A DNA stretch of 64,000 nt from DAMCZI01 sp032095175. GTDB lineage: Bacteria; Bacillota; Clostridia; Clostridiales; Caloramatoraceae. A program made the translations under genes and the position numbers. The notes under the pieces are model-generated. The model was not told the origin of the DNA, did not search any database, and worked only from the letters and a program-made list of their open reading frames with translations. Location: NCBI GenBank assembly GCA_032095175.1, contig DAMCZI010000009.1:1-64000 (forward strand), given 5' to 3'. Below are positions 45,643 through 55,491 of this stretch, piece by piece (position 1 is the stretch's first letter; each line of letters starts with the position of its first letter).

Positions 45643-47082
45643 TTATATATATAAAATAAAGTTATTCTGCTTTTTATAGAATACATACATTCCTAAGGAA
45701 AATATCACCAAAGAAATGCATATGCATATAATATTCAACTGTAAAGTTGGAAATTTGGCATAGTATAATATACTTCTGAAACACTCAACAAAATAATACA
45801 TAGGATTATATTTCATTAAAAACAAATATTTTTCTGGAATTATACTTATAGGATAAAATATTGGAGTAAAATATGTTTGTGCCGTTAATAATACTCCATA
45901 TAAATGAACTAAATCCCTAAAATACACAGCATAAGCCGATAATATTAGCCCAACTCCCATAGAAAAAATTAATAGATATATTAGCGGTAGTGGTAATAGC
46001 AAAAGTGACCAACTAACATTTTGTTTAGTGATAATCATCATAACGAATATAGCTACAAGTGAAAACAATGTATTTACAAAAGAAGACAACACTTTACTCG
46101 CAGGAAAAATATATTTAGGAATATATACTTTTTTTATTAAACTTCCGCTTCCTATTATTGACGTCATTGCTATATTAGTCGACTCAGAAAAAAAATTAAA
46201 TGCTATCTGTCCAGTCAATAAGTATATTGGATAATTTTTTATATCAAATCTAAATAGATGAGCAAATATAATTGTCATTACAAGCATAGTTAAAAACGGG
46301 TTTAACATGCTCCATAATATTCCTAAAAAAGATCTTTTATATTTTATTTTAATGTCTCTAATCACTAATAAAGATAGCAGTCCCTTATATTTCAAAAAAT
46401 TTTGTAGTACCTTATGCCATTTTTCAATTAGTCTTCTATAATTAATAATTATTGTATATATCAATTTCAAAACCAATGCTACAATAAATGAAAACATAAG
46501 GCATAATACTACTGCTAATACTTTTTTTGCCACATCAATTTTTTTTGAATTTAATTGTTGAAGCACATAGGTTATATCAGCATTAGCTATATAAGGATTA
46601 TTTCCAGTTGAGATTATATACACCAAACCATCCTTAACTTCTGGTTTCTTTATATCATTAACCAGATTAAATTTGTCTATAATACTTTCTGTATTAAATT
46701 CATACGTATGTATAATATTTTTTAGTTTAATATTTTGTATAATTAATTCTCCAGGTTTTGTTCCAGTATCTAATTCAATTGATTTTATATTCGTATCTGG
46801 TAAATCAAATTTTATAGTTTGAAAACCATTTTCATGTTTTACTTCCTTCTTTATTGAATTAATATCATTAAAAGAACTACTATTCGGCCTTGTGTAATAA
46901 AGCTGAAAAGTATCATCCTGCTTAACCTGAGCAGTAATCAGAACTGTCACATGTAAATTTTTGCTTGTGAAGTAATTAATAAAGTATTTAATACTTATGC
47001 AAAATATCAAAACTATTATAAAAATACTGATAATCTTTTTTAAATATGGCTTATAATTCATCTTTGCAACAAAACTCCTCAT
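45643..47082 (-). CDS. wzm: ABC exporter permease (Wzm/TagG type) with N-terminal extension
   Basis: The product has 479 residues. The last ~260 are an ABC-2 permease with six helices: YKGLLSLLVIRDIKIKYKRS, FLGILWSMLNPFLTML, and the final YYFVECFRSILYYAK. Usual family length is about 260-280. The extra ~200 residues comprise a membrane helix (about 13-33), an extracytoplasmic beta-rich domain (about 38-180, with FQLYYTRPN and IKSIELDTG) and a second helix (about 187-212). The domain resembles the accessory beta-sandwich found on some surface-glycan proteins; its job is unknown. ATG 47082 overlaps the end of rfbC by 32 bases; ATG 47061 is also possible. Confidence 0.88.
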   Translation of the reverse strand: MRSFVAKMNYKPYLKKIISIFIIVLIFCISIKYFINYFTSKNLHVTVLITAQVKQDDTFQLYYTRPNSSSFNDINSIKKEVKHENGFQTIKFDLPDTNIKSIELDTGTKPGELIIQNIKLKNIIHTYEFNTESIIDKFNLVNDIKKPEVKDGLVYIISTGNNPYIANADITYVLQQLNSKKIDVAKKVLAVVLCLMFSFIVALVLKLIYTIIINYRRLIEKWHKVLQNFLKYKGLLSLLVIRDIKIKYKRSFLGILWSMLNPFLTMLVMTIIFAHLFRFDIKNYPIYLLTGQIAFNFFSESTNIAMTSIIGSGSLIKKVYIPKYIFPASKVLSSFVNTLFSLVAIFVMMIITKQNVSWSLLLLPLPLIYLLIFSMGVGLILSAYAVYFRDLVHLYGVLLTAQTYFTPIFYPISIIPEKYLFLMKYNPMYYFVECFRSILYYAKFPTLQLNIICICISLVIFSLGMYVFYKKQNNFILYI

Positions 47083-47617
47083 TAAAACTTTCTCTATTCA
47101 TATCCCTCTCAGAAAGAATGATACTTTTTTCTTCTCCAAGTGGCCACTCTATAGCTATTTGAGTATCATCCCACCTAATTCCCCCTTCATCTTCTGGGTG
47201 ATAAAAATCCGTGCACTTATACACAAACTCCGCTTCATCAGACAATACTAAAAATCCATGTGCAAAGTCCTCTGGTATATAAAACTGCTTCTTATTCTCT
47301 GCAGACAGTGTTGCTCCTACCCATTTCCCATAGGTTCCAGAGTCTTTTCTTAAATCTACTGCAACATCAAATACTTCACCGCTTATTACTCGCACAAGCT
47401 TGCCTTGTGGGTGCTCCTTCTGAAAATGGAGACCCCTCAGCACACCCTTTTTAGATTTTGACTGGTTGTCCTGCACAAACACCATGTCCAGCCCTGAAGC
47501 CTTGAATTCTTCATAATTATAAGTCTCCATAAAGTACCCTCTGTTATCATCAAATACTTTAGTCTCTATTATATAAACACCTTTTATTTCTGTTTCAGTA
47601 AATTTAAACTGTCCCAT
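47051..47617 (-). CDS. rfbC: dTDP-4-dehydrorhamnose 3,5-epimerase
   Basis: This cupin-fold enzyme performs the third step of dTDP-L-rhamnose synthesis. The product has 188 residues. Family marks are NRGYFMETYN, FVQDNQSKSKKGVLRGLHFQ with the catalytic His, GKLVRVISGEVFDVAVDLR and FAHGFLVLSDEAEFVYKCTD with the Tyr of the active site. The 3' end overlaps the permease start, so sugar synthesis and export are translationally coupled. It is the last of rfbADBC. Confidence 0.97.
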   Translation of the reverse strand: MGQFKFTETEIKGVYIIETKVFDDNRGYFMETYNYEEFKASGLDMVFVQDNQSKSKKGVLRGLHFQKEHPQGKLVRVISGEVFDVAVDLRKDSGTYGKWVGATLSAENKKQFYIPEDFAHGFLVLSDEAEFVYKCTDFYHPEDEGGIRWDDTQIAIEWPLGEEKSIILSERDMNRESFNEEFCCKDEL

Positions 47618-47629
47618 AATTATCTCTCC

Positions 47630-48685
47630 TCATCTACATTCGTACATCTTCCCATAATAATTTTGGTAATCCCCTAATGTCACATTTTTTATCCAAGATT
47701 TATTATCAAGATACCATTTTATAGTTTTCTCTATTCCTATTTCAAAGGTTGTCTCAGGATACCATCCAAGTTCATCCTTTATCTTTTGAGGATCTATACC
47801 ATAACGTCTGTCATGACCTTTTCTGTCTTCTACGTGCTTGATTAAACTTTCGGTTACACTGCTGTCCACATTTTTGTTAATATAGCTTATAATAGTTTTC
47901 ACAATATGTATGTTTGTTCTCTCATTATGTCCGCCTACGTTATATACCTCGCCAATCCTTCCATTATTTAGAACCATATCTAGAGCCTTACAATGATCTT
48001 CAACATATAGCCAATCCCTTATATTCATACCATCTCCATAAACAGGTAGCGTTTTTTTGTTTAAGCAATTATTTATCATAAGTGGAATTAGTTTTTCTGG
48101 AAATTGATATGGTCCATAGTTATTAGAACAGCGAGTTATATTCACTGGCATCTTATATGTATCATAATAAGCTTTAACCATTAAATCCGCTGATGTTTTA
48201 CTTGATGAATATGGACTATGAGGATCCAATGGTGTTTTTTCTGTAAAATATCCCTCATCCCCCAACGAACCATATACCTCATCTGTTGAAACCTGGAGAT
48301 ATTTCTTTTCTGTCTTAAAGCCTCCTTCTGTTTCCCATGCATTTTTGGCAGCATTCAAAAGTGTAACTGTTCCTAAAATATTTGTTTTAACAAACACTTC
48401 AGGTTCCCTTATGCTTCTATCTACATGGGATTCTGCTGCAAAATTAACCACATAATCTATGTCATTGTTTTTAAATATCTCTTCTACTTTTTCCTTATCG
48501 CATATATCAGCTTGGATAAAAGTATAGTTAGGATAATGTTCTACTTCCTTTAAGTTTTCAAGATTTCCAGCATAAGTCAACTTGTCTAAATTAATAATTT
48601 TAATATCTGAATACTTTTTTAGCATGTAATGTATAAAGTTTGAACCTATAAAACCTGCTCCACCTGTAACCAAATATGTTTTCAT
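47630..48685 (-). CDS. rfbB: dTDP-glucose 4,6-dehydratase
   Basis: The enzyme makes dTDP-4-keto-6-deoxyglucose from dTDP-glucose with bound NAD. The product has 351 residues. TYLVTGGAGFIGSNFIHYML is the NAD loop, STDEVYGSL carries the Thr-Asp-Glu catalytic set, and YSSSKTSADLMV the Tyr-x3-Lys pair. ATG 48685 is chosen because GGAGGAG lies just upstream and the NAD loop starts at once; TTG/ATG-like starts farther up are inside this site. It is 12 bases upstream of rfbC. Confidence 0.97.
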   Translation of the reverse strand: MKTYLVTGGAGFIGSNFIHYMLKKYSDIKIINLDKLTYAGNLENLKEVEHYPNYTFIQADICDKEKVEEIFKNNDIDYVVNFAAESHVDRSIREPEVFVKTNILGTVTLLNAAKNAWETEGGFKTEKKYLQVSTDEVYGSLGDEGYFTEKTPLDPHSPYSSSKTSADLMVKAYYDTYKMPVNITRCSNNYGPYQFPEKLIPLMINNCLNKKTLPVYGDGMNIRDWLYVEDHCKALDMVLNNGRIGEVYNVGGHNERTNIHIVKTIISYINKNVDSSVTESLIKHVEDRKGHDRRYGIDPQKIKDELGWYPETTFEIGIEKTIKWYLDNKSWIKNVTLGDYQNYYGKMYECR

Positions 48686-48716
48686 ACACTCCTCCAAATT
48701 CATAAAAGTCTGTTTA

Positions 48717-49598
48717 TTACAATTCTAATTTGTGTATAAACGTTTTCAATGCATCTTGCCATGGCCTCATTTCGTCTCCAATAGTACACCTAAGCATCAT
48801 ATTATCTAAAGCTGAATAGGATGGCCTTTTAGCTGTTCTAGTAAGTTTATTAGATGTAATTGGATTTACAATGCAACTTATTCCTGCATATTCCACAATC
48901 TTCTTTGCAAAATCAAACCAGCTGCATTCACCTTTTCCAGCGCAATGGTATGTTCCATACTCCTCTGTTAGTGCAATCTTTAAAATATGGTAAGCTAAAT
49001 CCTCTACATTTGTAGGATTTCCTCTTTGATCATCCACCACATCCAGATGTCCTTTTTCTTTTGAAGACTTTATAATTGTTTTAACAAAATTCTTGCCATT
49101 ATATCCATATAACCATGCAGTCCTTATAATAAAATATCGACTACAGAATTCCTTAACATAAGTTTCTCCTGCAAGCTTAGTTTTTCCATAGACACTAACA
49201 GGTGAAGGTAAATCATATTCGGTATAGGGGGTTGTACCCTTTCCTTCGAAAACATAATCCGTAGATATGTGAATCAGTTTAGCACCAACCTCTTCTGCTG
49301 CTATGGCAAGATTACGTGCTCCTATAGCATTTGCTTTAAAGGCTACTTCTTCGTTATTTTCACAGCCATCTACGTTGGTATATGCTGCAGGGTTAATTAT
49401 AATATCTGGTTTAAATACTTTTATATAAGTTTGTGTATCTTCTAATTTTGAAATATCTAAATCTTCTCTACTAATTCCCTTTAGTTCTATTTTTTTATAA
49501 GTTGGATTGATTTCACCAAGCTCACTTTTACCCCTACTAATTATTTCATTAATTTGACTTCCCAATTGACCTTTAGAACCAGTAAGTAATAATTTCAA
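48717..49598 (-). CDS. rfbD: dTDP-4-dehydrorhamnose reductase
   Basis: This SDR enzyme performs the last step to dTDP-L-rhamnose. The product has 293 residues, the normal size. KLLLTGSKGQLGSQI is the cofactor loop, HISTDYVFEGKG carries the Thr-Asp of the active site, and SVYGKTKLAGE the Tyr-x3-Lys pair. The start is TTG 49598 behind AGGAGTGATC. It lies 33 bases after rfbA and before rfbB. Confidence 0.96.
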   Translation of the reverse strand: MKLLLTGSKGQLGSQINEIISRGKSELGEINPTYKKIELKGISREDLDISKLEDTQTYIKVFKPDIIINPAAYTNVDGCENNEEVAFKANAIGARNLAIAAEEVGAKLIHISTDYVFEGKGTTPYTEYDLPSPVSVYGKTKLAGETYVKEFCSRYFIIRTAWLYGYNGKNFVKTIIKSSKEKGHLDVVDDQRGNPTNVEDLAYHILKIALTEEYGTYHCAGKGECSWFDFAKKIVEYAGISCIVNPITSNKLTRTAKRPSYSALDNMMLRCTIGDEMRPWQDALKTFIHKLEL

Positions 49599-49631
49599 TG
49601 AAGATCACTCCTACTTTTTATGCATTATTCA

Positions 49632-50543
49632 CTACTTAGTTGTAGCTACTTCTTCATTAGCTTGTTTTAAGTTTTCCTGTTCTTCTAACAAGTTAATTAA
49701 ATACTTTCCATAATTAGTTTTCATAAGTGGTTCTGCTAGTGACTTAAGCTTTTCAGAAGTTATCCAACCATTTCTATAGGCAATCTCCTCAATTGAGGCA
49801 ATATATGTTCCTTGTCTTTTTTGAACTGCCGCTACAAAATTAGATGCATCTAGCATCGAATCATGTGTTCCTGTATCAAGCCAAGCCATTCCCCTACCAA
49901 GCAGGCTTACCTTTAATTTTCCTTCATCCATATATAATTTATTTAAATCTGTTATTTCCAGTTCTCCTCTTGCCGAGGGCTTTAAATTCTTTGATTTTTG
50001 TGAAACTGTATTATCATAAAAGTATAATCCTGGTACTGCATAGTGTGATTTTGGATTTTGCGGCTTTTCCTCTAAAGAAATAACCTGCCCTTCTTTATCA
50101 AATTCAACTACACCGTAAGCTTTGGGATCTTGAACATAGTATCCAAATACTACAGCACCTTCCTTAAGATTTGCAGCACTTCTTAAGCTCTGCGTAAAAC
50201 TTTGTCCCCAAAATATATTGTCCCCTAATACCATAGCTACTTTGTCATTACTGATAAATTTTTCCCCTATTATAAAAGCTTCAGCAAGTCCATTTGGCAC
50301 CTCTTGAATAGCATATTCAAATTTCATTCCTATATCACTGCCATCTCCAAAAAGTTCTCTGAAGGCTGGTAGATCTCTTTTAGTTGATATTATTAGAATC
50401 TCCCTTATACCTGCCAGCATTAGCACGGATAAAGGATAATATATCATTGGTTTATCATATATTGGTACAATTTGTTTTGATATAGATTTAGTTACTGGAT
50501 ATAATCTTGTTCCTGAGCCACCTGCAAGTATTATTCCTTTCAT
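49632..50543 (-). CDS. rfbA: Glucose-1-phosphate thymidylyltransferase
   Basis: The enzyme makes dTDP-glucose and is feedback-inhibited by dTDP-rhamnose in the family. The product has 303 residues. KGIILAGGSGTRLYPVTKS is the nucleotide loop, VPIYDKPMIYYPLSVLMLAG follows, and VMVLGDNIFWG-type AMVLGDNIFWGQSF carries the metal-binding Asp. It is the first gene of the minus-strand glycan locus, with AAGGAG before the ATG. The promoter must lie in 50544-50875. Confidence 0.97.
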   Translation of the reverse strand: MKGIILAGGSGTRLYPVTKSISKQIVPIYDKPMIYYPLSVLMLAGIREILIISTKRDLPAFRELFGDGSDIGMKFEYAIQEVPNGLAEAFIIGEKFISNDKVAMVLGDNIFWGQSFTQSLRSAANLKEGAVVFGYYVQDPKAYGVVEFDKEGQVISLEEKPQNPKSHYAVPGLYFYDNTVSQKSKNLKPSARGELEITDLNKLYMDEGKLKVSLLGRGMAWLDTGTHDSMLDASNFVAAVQKRQGTYIASIEEIAYRNGWITSEKLKSLAEPLMKTNYGKYLINLLEEQENLKQANEEVATTK

Positions 50544-50875
50544 GAAGCATGCTCCTTAATCTTATTTATTTTAGCAATCATATATAAATATACATACCTA
50601 ATCAATAATACTTTGTATAAAAGCATACCCTAATCTAGCTTTCAAAACATATAACTTATTGATATAACTGTTACAAACTCTATAATATTCTAATATACAG
50701 TATAATTTATGCCATATATACATAATATAGCAAAACATGGTATATTACAACCAATTCAGTATATGTTTTACCATATAGACTTATTTTGCCCAACACCATG
50801 CTAACACCCATGGAGAATTATAATTATCACTTAAGATTTAATAAATCTACTTCTGTATTAAAATTACCGTTTATG
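50544..50875 (-). other. Upstream spacer of the glycan operon
   Basis: AT-rich non-coding DNA before rfbA that should hold the main promoter of the locus. Several TATAAT-like boxes exist on the minus strand (for example near 50700), but none pairs with a convincing -35 box. No JUMPstart-like motif was recognised. Confidence 0.45.
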
Positions 50876-50991
50876 CTATATAACGCAATAAATATTTCAC
50901 ATTAAGGTATTTATTGTGTTATATGAATTTAGGAAAATATTTTGCATAAATGATTTTTAAAAATGTAAAATCATTTATGCGAAATATATAG
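50876..50991. repeat. Double-hairpin element, copy 2 (inverted)
   Basis: This is the reverse complement of the element at 22215-22331, with only a handful of differences over 116 bases. Terminal CTATATA/TATATAG ends and both hairpins are kept. Where stems changed, the change often leaves a G-U pair (TTTTGC against GCGAAA; GCAATAAAT against ATTTATTGTG). It lies in the spacer between the glycan operon and the first ligase gene. I see no target duplication. Confidence 0.8.
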
Positions 50992-51020
50992 ATAAATCAC
51001 CATAATTTAATCCTTAATAC

Positions 51021-52796
51021 CTATTTGCTTTTGAATTCTATACTGTTGTTTTTTCCAATAACACCATTAACACTCATTCCTATCCCCAACAGCATCCAAA
51101 AAATAGGTGCTACTGAAACCACACTATCATTAAACAGCCCTGCAAATAAATATCCTGTAACCCCTAGAAAAATCCCTACTCCAATTATCGAATAATAATC
51201 ATCAAACTTGACATTAAAATATAGCTTGAAGCTTTGTGCAACATAAATAATAAACAATGCCAGCAAGGCTAGCAGTGATATTACACCTGTGTTTATTGCA
51301 GTCTGAAGATACATGTTATGGGGCTTGTCTACAAGCATGTTTGTAGTACCATAAGCTTTTATTTTGCCTATATAATCATCTTGAGGAAAATTAACTGCAA
51401 AGGTATCTGGACCATTTCCTATGAAAACTGTATCCTTAAGCAAAGGTAAGCTCCTTGACCATATGTATCCTCGACTTGAACCTAGTTGTTCTTTGCCTTC
51501 AAATCCCCATTTTGCAACTGGTTTTAGGTCAACTAATTCTTTCCTTGGATTTAGGAATTTAATCCCATCTCCAGTTACACCAAAATATAGTTCTATATCT
51601 TTTATAGAAGTCTTTATTACAGGGACACTATCAATCTGTGCTATTTCCAATATATAATTCTTATACTTCTCATTATCAAATACAACCTTTCCATTTGACA
51701 CCCTATGTGGTATTACAGAGCCTTTTTCATCATAAAATTCAATGATATTAGATGATATCTTAATAATGAAAGTTTCATCCTTTGATTTTATAGTTACAGT
51801 ATCCTTTTTAATATCAACATCCTCTAAGCTGCAACTATTAATGGATTGCCTTGGGTCTAAATATATCGATGTGTATTTCTTTAGAATTGTTCCCCCAGAA
51901 ATTGCATTCATTATAAACACTGCAATCATTCCAACCATAGCTATAGAAAGAGCATATTTCCACCTTTTAATAATCATATCTCTAAATATTACTAGTGATA
52001 AAATTAGAACAACTATTGCTCCAAAAATTCCTGCCCTCGATCTTGAACCAAAAAGACATATAACCATTATCAAACTTAGAATTATATACATTACTCTATG
52101 TTTTATATTTTTTGATTTTATAGCTAGAATTAAAAATAATGGTAATACCAAAAGCACAAAGCTTCCCATATAATTTGAATTAACTAACGTCCCATAAACA
52201 GTGTGTTTTTCTAATGTAAAATTTATATCAGAAGCCTTAACTCCATTTACTCCAAATACAAGCAGGGATTTACCAAGTTTGCTTTGTAGTACATCATGTC
52301 CAATAAATTGTGTTAGTCCAATTAAACCAATGATAAATGAAGATATTGACACTGCAAAAATTACCTTTTTAGCACCTGCTTCATTATCTATAACATTGTA
52401 TGTAATAATGAAAATTAATAAATACGATATTAGGACAAATAGCCCCTCATACCTGCTGCAAAATCCAAAAAACGAAATGTTTTTATCTACAGAAAGAAGT
52501 GTCGATAGTAAAACGAAAATAAAATAAATTATTATATATTTATAACTTCCTGAGCTCTTAAGCTTAATATCTTTCTTTATCAACTTAATGAAAAATAAAA
52601 GAAATAATATAGCCGTTATTACTATGAATATAAATGCCTTATAATACGAATAAAAATCACCATCCATATTTCCTACATATCTACTGTAAAATTGTCCTTC
52701 TAAAGGAACTATCTTCAGATGTACAATAACAGGAATAAAACTTATTAAGATGAGCATGACAATTTCAGGGTTTATCTTTTTAAGTAATTTTTTCAT
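51021..52796 (-). CDS. O-antigen ligase-like membrane protein (Wzy_C), paralogue 1
   Basis: The product has 591 residues with about eleven membrane helices and a large extracytoplasmic insert (about 300-430). The Wzy_C region is marked by GSRSRAGIFGAIVVLIL and later SSRGYIWSRSLPLL, FIGNGPDTFAVNFPQDDY and VDKPHNMYLQTAINTGVISL, with the conserved Arg and His of this class. The class contains O-antigen ligases, polymerases, and O-oligosaccharyltransferases such as WsaB for S-layer glycosylation. A close paralogue lies at 55492-57297. Transfer of the exported glycan to protein or wall is inferred. It starts with ATG behind AGGAGGT. Confidence 0.88.
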   Translation of the reverse strand: MKKLLKKINPEIVMLILISFIPVIVHLKIVPLEGQFYSRYVGNMDGDFYSYYKAFIFIVITAILFLLFFIKLIKKDIKLKSSGSYKYIIIYFIFVLLSTLLSVDKNISFFGFCSRYEGLFVLISYLLIFIITYNVIDNEAGAKKVIFAVSISSFIIGLIGLTQFIGHDVLQSKLGKSLLVFGVNGVKASDINFTLEKHTVYGTLVNSNYMGSFVLLVLPLFLILAIKSKNIKHRVMYIILSLIMVICLFGSRSRAGIFGAIVVLILSLVIFRDMIIKRWKYALSIAMVGMIAVFIMNAISGGTILKKYTSIYLDPRQSINSCSLEDVDIKKDTVTIKSKDETFIIKISSNIIEFYDEKGSVIPHRVSNGKVVFDNEKYKNYILEIAQIDSVPVIKTSIKDIELYFGVTGDGIKFLNPRKELVDLKPVAKWGFEGKEQLGSSRGYIWSRSLPLLKDTVFIGNGPDTFAVNFPQDDYIGKIKAYGTTNMLVDKPHNMYLQTAINTGVISLLALLALFIIYVAQSFKLYFNVKFDDYYSIIGVGIFLGVTGYLFAGLFNDSVVSVAPIFWMLLGIGMSVNGVIGKNNSIEFKSK

Positions 52797-53238
52797 TTTC
52801 TACCTCCTATAAATTATGTCATACTAAAATTTTATCATATTTTTCTAGTTTCGATAATAATTTTTGTAACATTATCTACAATTTTACTTTTTGTCCTCTA
52901 TTTTCTTATTGCGTTAAGATTATTTTTATCATAAACAACAAATTAACAGTAACAAAATCATTTAATTAACATTAATCAATTATGCATATTTTTTCCTCTT
53001 CTATACCCTCAAATAGCTGCAGTTTCTAATCAGATGAAAATTACCTAAATATGTTATTTATTCAGTTACTTTATTTTTATAATATTATTTCTTGTAAACA
53101 ATATTTTAAATTTAATAAATATTTAATATTACTCTGATAAAGCTTTTTGATACATATAAATTATTAATAAATTAGTTACCAAGCCACTTTGATGGCATTC
53201 ATTGCTAATGCTTGATAATGCTATGTTTGTACATGTAA
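52797..53238. other. Non-coding spacer of about 440 bp
   Basis: Very AT-rich DNA between two divergent units. The minus-strand promoter of ligase paralogue 1 must be here. For the plus-strand S-layer fragment no promoter, ribosome site or start codon is seen; a stop codon (53236-53238) stands directly before its open frame. Confidence 0.55.
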
Positions 53239-55410
53239 AATAATTACATAATTATTGGAAATATAAGTGCTATTAAAGCAACAACATTAAAAGTAACTAC
53301 TAACAAAGTAGTTGAAAACGCAAAAGTAGAAGTTAAGATGGGAAGTTTCCTTGTTCCTGTAAATGTTGTTTGGGATACAAACAAGAAGGAAGCTACTTTA
53401 ACTAAAACTTTCGGAAAGTTACTTGCAGGAGACTATACTGTAACTGTAACTACAGAAAAAGAAACTGCTAAGAACACTGCTAAGGTTGAAGCAGAAAAGA
53501 TCGAAAAGATCGAAATAGCTTCAACAACACTTATAAAGACAGCAGAAGCTGGAAAAGCTACTGTTGCATACAAAGTTACCAACCAGTATGGTGAAGATAT
53601 AACTGAAACTGCAGCAATCTCCGGAGTTTCTTCAATAGGAACTGTAGCAGCTGTTAAGGGTGTAGCAACTGTTACTAAGGGATCTGCATGGGTAGATACA
53701 GATAAGACTGTAAATGTTACTCTATACAATGGAACAAAGAATGTTTCAGCAGCATTAACTCTAAGCGATGCTAGTGCCATAGACGCTATAACATTAGGTT
53801 CAATTGTTTTACCAAAGGATACTACAAGACTATCAGGTACTGTAGCTAACGTTAAAGTTGACTACACTGCAGTTGATCAATATGGAAACGAAGTAGTATT
53901 AAATGATTTAACAGGAATCACTCCTGTATATGGAAATAGTGTTTCAAACGCAAAGATCCAGACAATAGATGGAAAGAAAGTTCTTACTGTAGATGTTGCA
54001 GCTGTTGCAACTGAAACTTCAACTTACTTAAATCTTATTGTTAATAAGAATGGTAGAGCAGCAAGTACAAGCTTTACTCTTTACCCAGTATCTGATGTTA
54101 GTGATTTCTCATTATCACCAGATGCAAAGGTAATCAAAGCTGGTACAGCATACAAGGTATGGATTGACGCTGTTGATACATACGGCGAACAAATTAAGGC
54201 TGATGTATTAGCAACTAAGGATGCTAACTTCTCAGTAGTAACTTTAGATCCAAGTGTTGCAGCTGTTGCTGTAGGAGATGAAATCAAATACGATGCAACC
54301 GCAAAGAAGGCATATGTTGATGTTAACCCAGTAGCTGCTGGAAAATCAACAAACCTTGTTGTAACATTAAAGAAGAATGCTAAGAGTGCATCACTTCCAA
54401 TAACAGTACAGGCTGCTTCACAGATAATCTCAATGTCAGTATCAGCAAACAGCCTATACTTTGCAGATGGTGCTAAGGCAACATTAAAGGCTTCATTCAT
54501 TGACCAGTATGGTGAAAAGGTTGAAAGTCTTGCAGGATACACAGTTAATTTCACAACTAGCGATGCAACAGTTTTAGCAGCAATAGCTAACAAGACTGTA
54601 GCTGACATGGTTGCAGGAGTAGAAGTTGCTCCATTAACAGGTCAGGCAGGAAAGAGCACTAAGCTTACTGTACAGATAGTTAAGGATGCTACTTCAGAAG
54701 TAGTTGATTCAAAGGATATAGCAGTAAATGTTATAAGCAACGATACAAAGTTAACATACTATGTATCAGACATTGCAACTTTACACGGATTAGCTTTAGC
54801 AGATCCAACATCACCATATGCAGCTAAGATTAAATTAACTGCTAAGGATGCAAACGGAAACGTAGTTTACCTACCAGCATCAGTTATTAAATCAGTAACA
54901 AGCACTAACACTGCTTTAGTAGATGTACAGAAGTCAGGAAGTGACTATGTATTATCAGGTTTAGCAGCTGGAATCAAGGAAGGAACTGAAGCTACAGCTA
55001 CTATAACTGTAGTTGCAGAAAACTTTGATGGATCAGTTGCAATAGTAAAGAAGGACGTTAAGGTTAGCAACGCTCCTGTAGCTGCTCAGTCATTAAAGGC
55101 ATTAGCAGCAGATGGAGAAACTGAAATAACAGAAGTTGAAGTTAAATCAGGCGCTGTTAACACTCTAGCAATAAGTGCAGCAAACGGAGCAACTTCATTC
55201 AGTTTCGAAGCAGAGGATCAGTTTGGAGTTAAGGTAGAAGCTGGTACTTATGTTGTGACTAACAATACAACTGGAGCAACTATAACAATAAGCAATACAG
55301 GTGTTATAACAGCTTCAGTAGCACCTACAGCAGGTAAGTCATTTAACATAACAGCAATTACTGCAAACGGATTGACAAAGACTATAACTGTTAAGGTTAT
55401 AGCTGACTAG
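53239..55410 (+). pseudogene. 5'-truncated S-layer protein gene (possible silent cassette)
   Basis: An uninterrupted frame of 723 codons follows the stop at 53236-53238. It begins in the middle of an SbsA-type Ig-like domain: SAIKATTLKVTTNKVVENAK is the normal beginning of such a domain after the wall-binding part, and translation of this starts before any possible Met (first ATG at 53338). There is no signal peptide, no anchoring module, no ribosome site and no promoter. The rest is a run of Ig-like beta domains (QYGE- and QYGN-type repeats) to a normal C-terminus, with a strong terminator behind. Codon use is the biased type of highly expressed genes, like the S-layer gene at 57492. This is either a remnant or a donor cassette for recombination. 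Confidence 0.75.
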
Positions 55411-55420
55411 TTAAAATGAT

Positions 55421-55453
55421 AAAAGGCAGTCATCGACTGCCTTTTATTTTTTT
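55421..55453 (+). terminator. Strong terminator after the S-layer fragment
   Basis: The arms 55421-55431 and 55435-55445 pair perfectly over 11 bases with a three-base loop and are followed by a tract of T bases (55447-55454). It is a classic intrinsic terminator on the plus strand, kept intact behind a gene that has lost its start. Confidence 0.9.
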
Positions 55454-55491
55454 TATAAAGTTTTGTTTAAACTTATTATAATATCTTTGTA

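Noticed and set aside
51742..52173. 143-codon plus-strand frame in ligase paralogue 1
   Set aside because: Antisense shadow of membrane helices (Ile/Thr-rich), no ribosome site.
53161..53185. Shared TTACCAAG words at 53168-53185, 61275-61288 and 61808-61820 as a recombination site
   Set aside because: The match is about eight bases with different flanks and orientation relative to the S-layer genes, which is expected by chance in AT-rich DNA.
54081..54608. 175-codon minus-strand frame opposite the S-layer fragment, and similar antisense frames at 53433-53780 and 60427-60876
   Set aside because: They are shadows created by the biased codon use of the S-layer coding strands; no ribosome sites and no family features.
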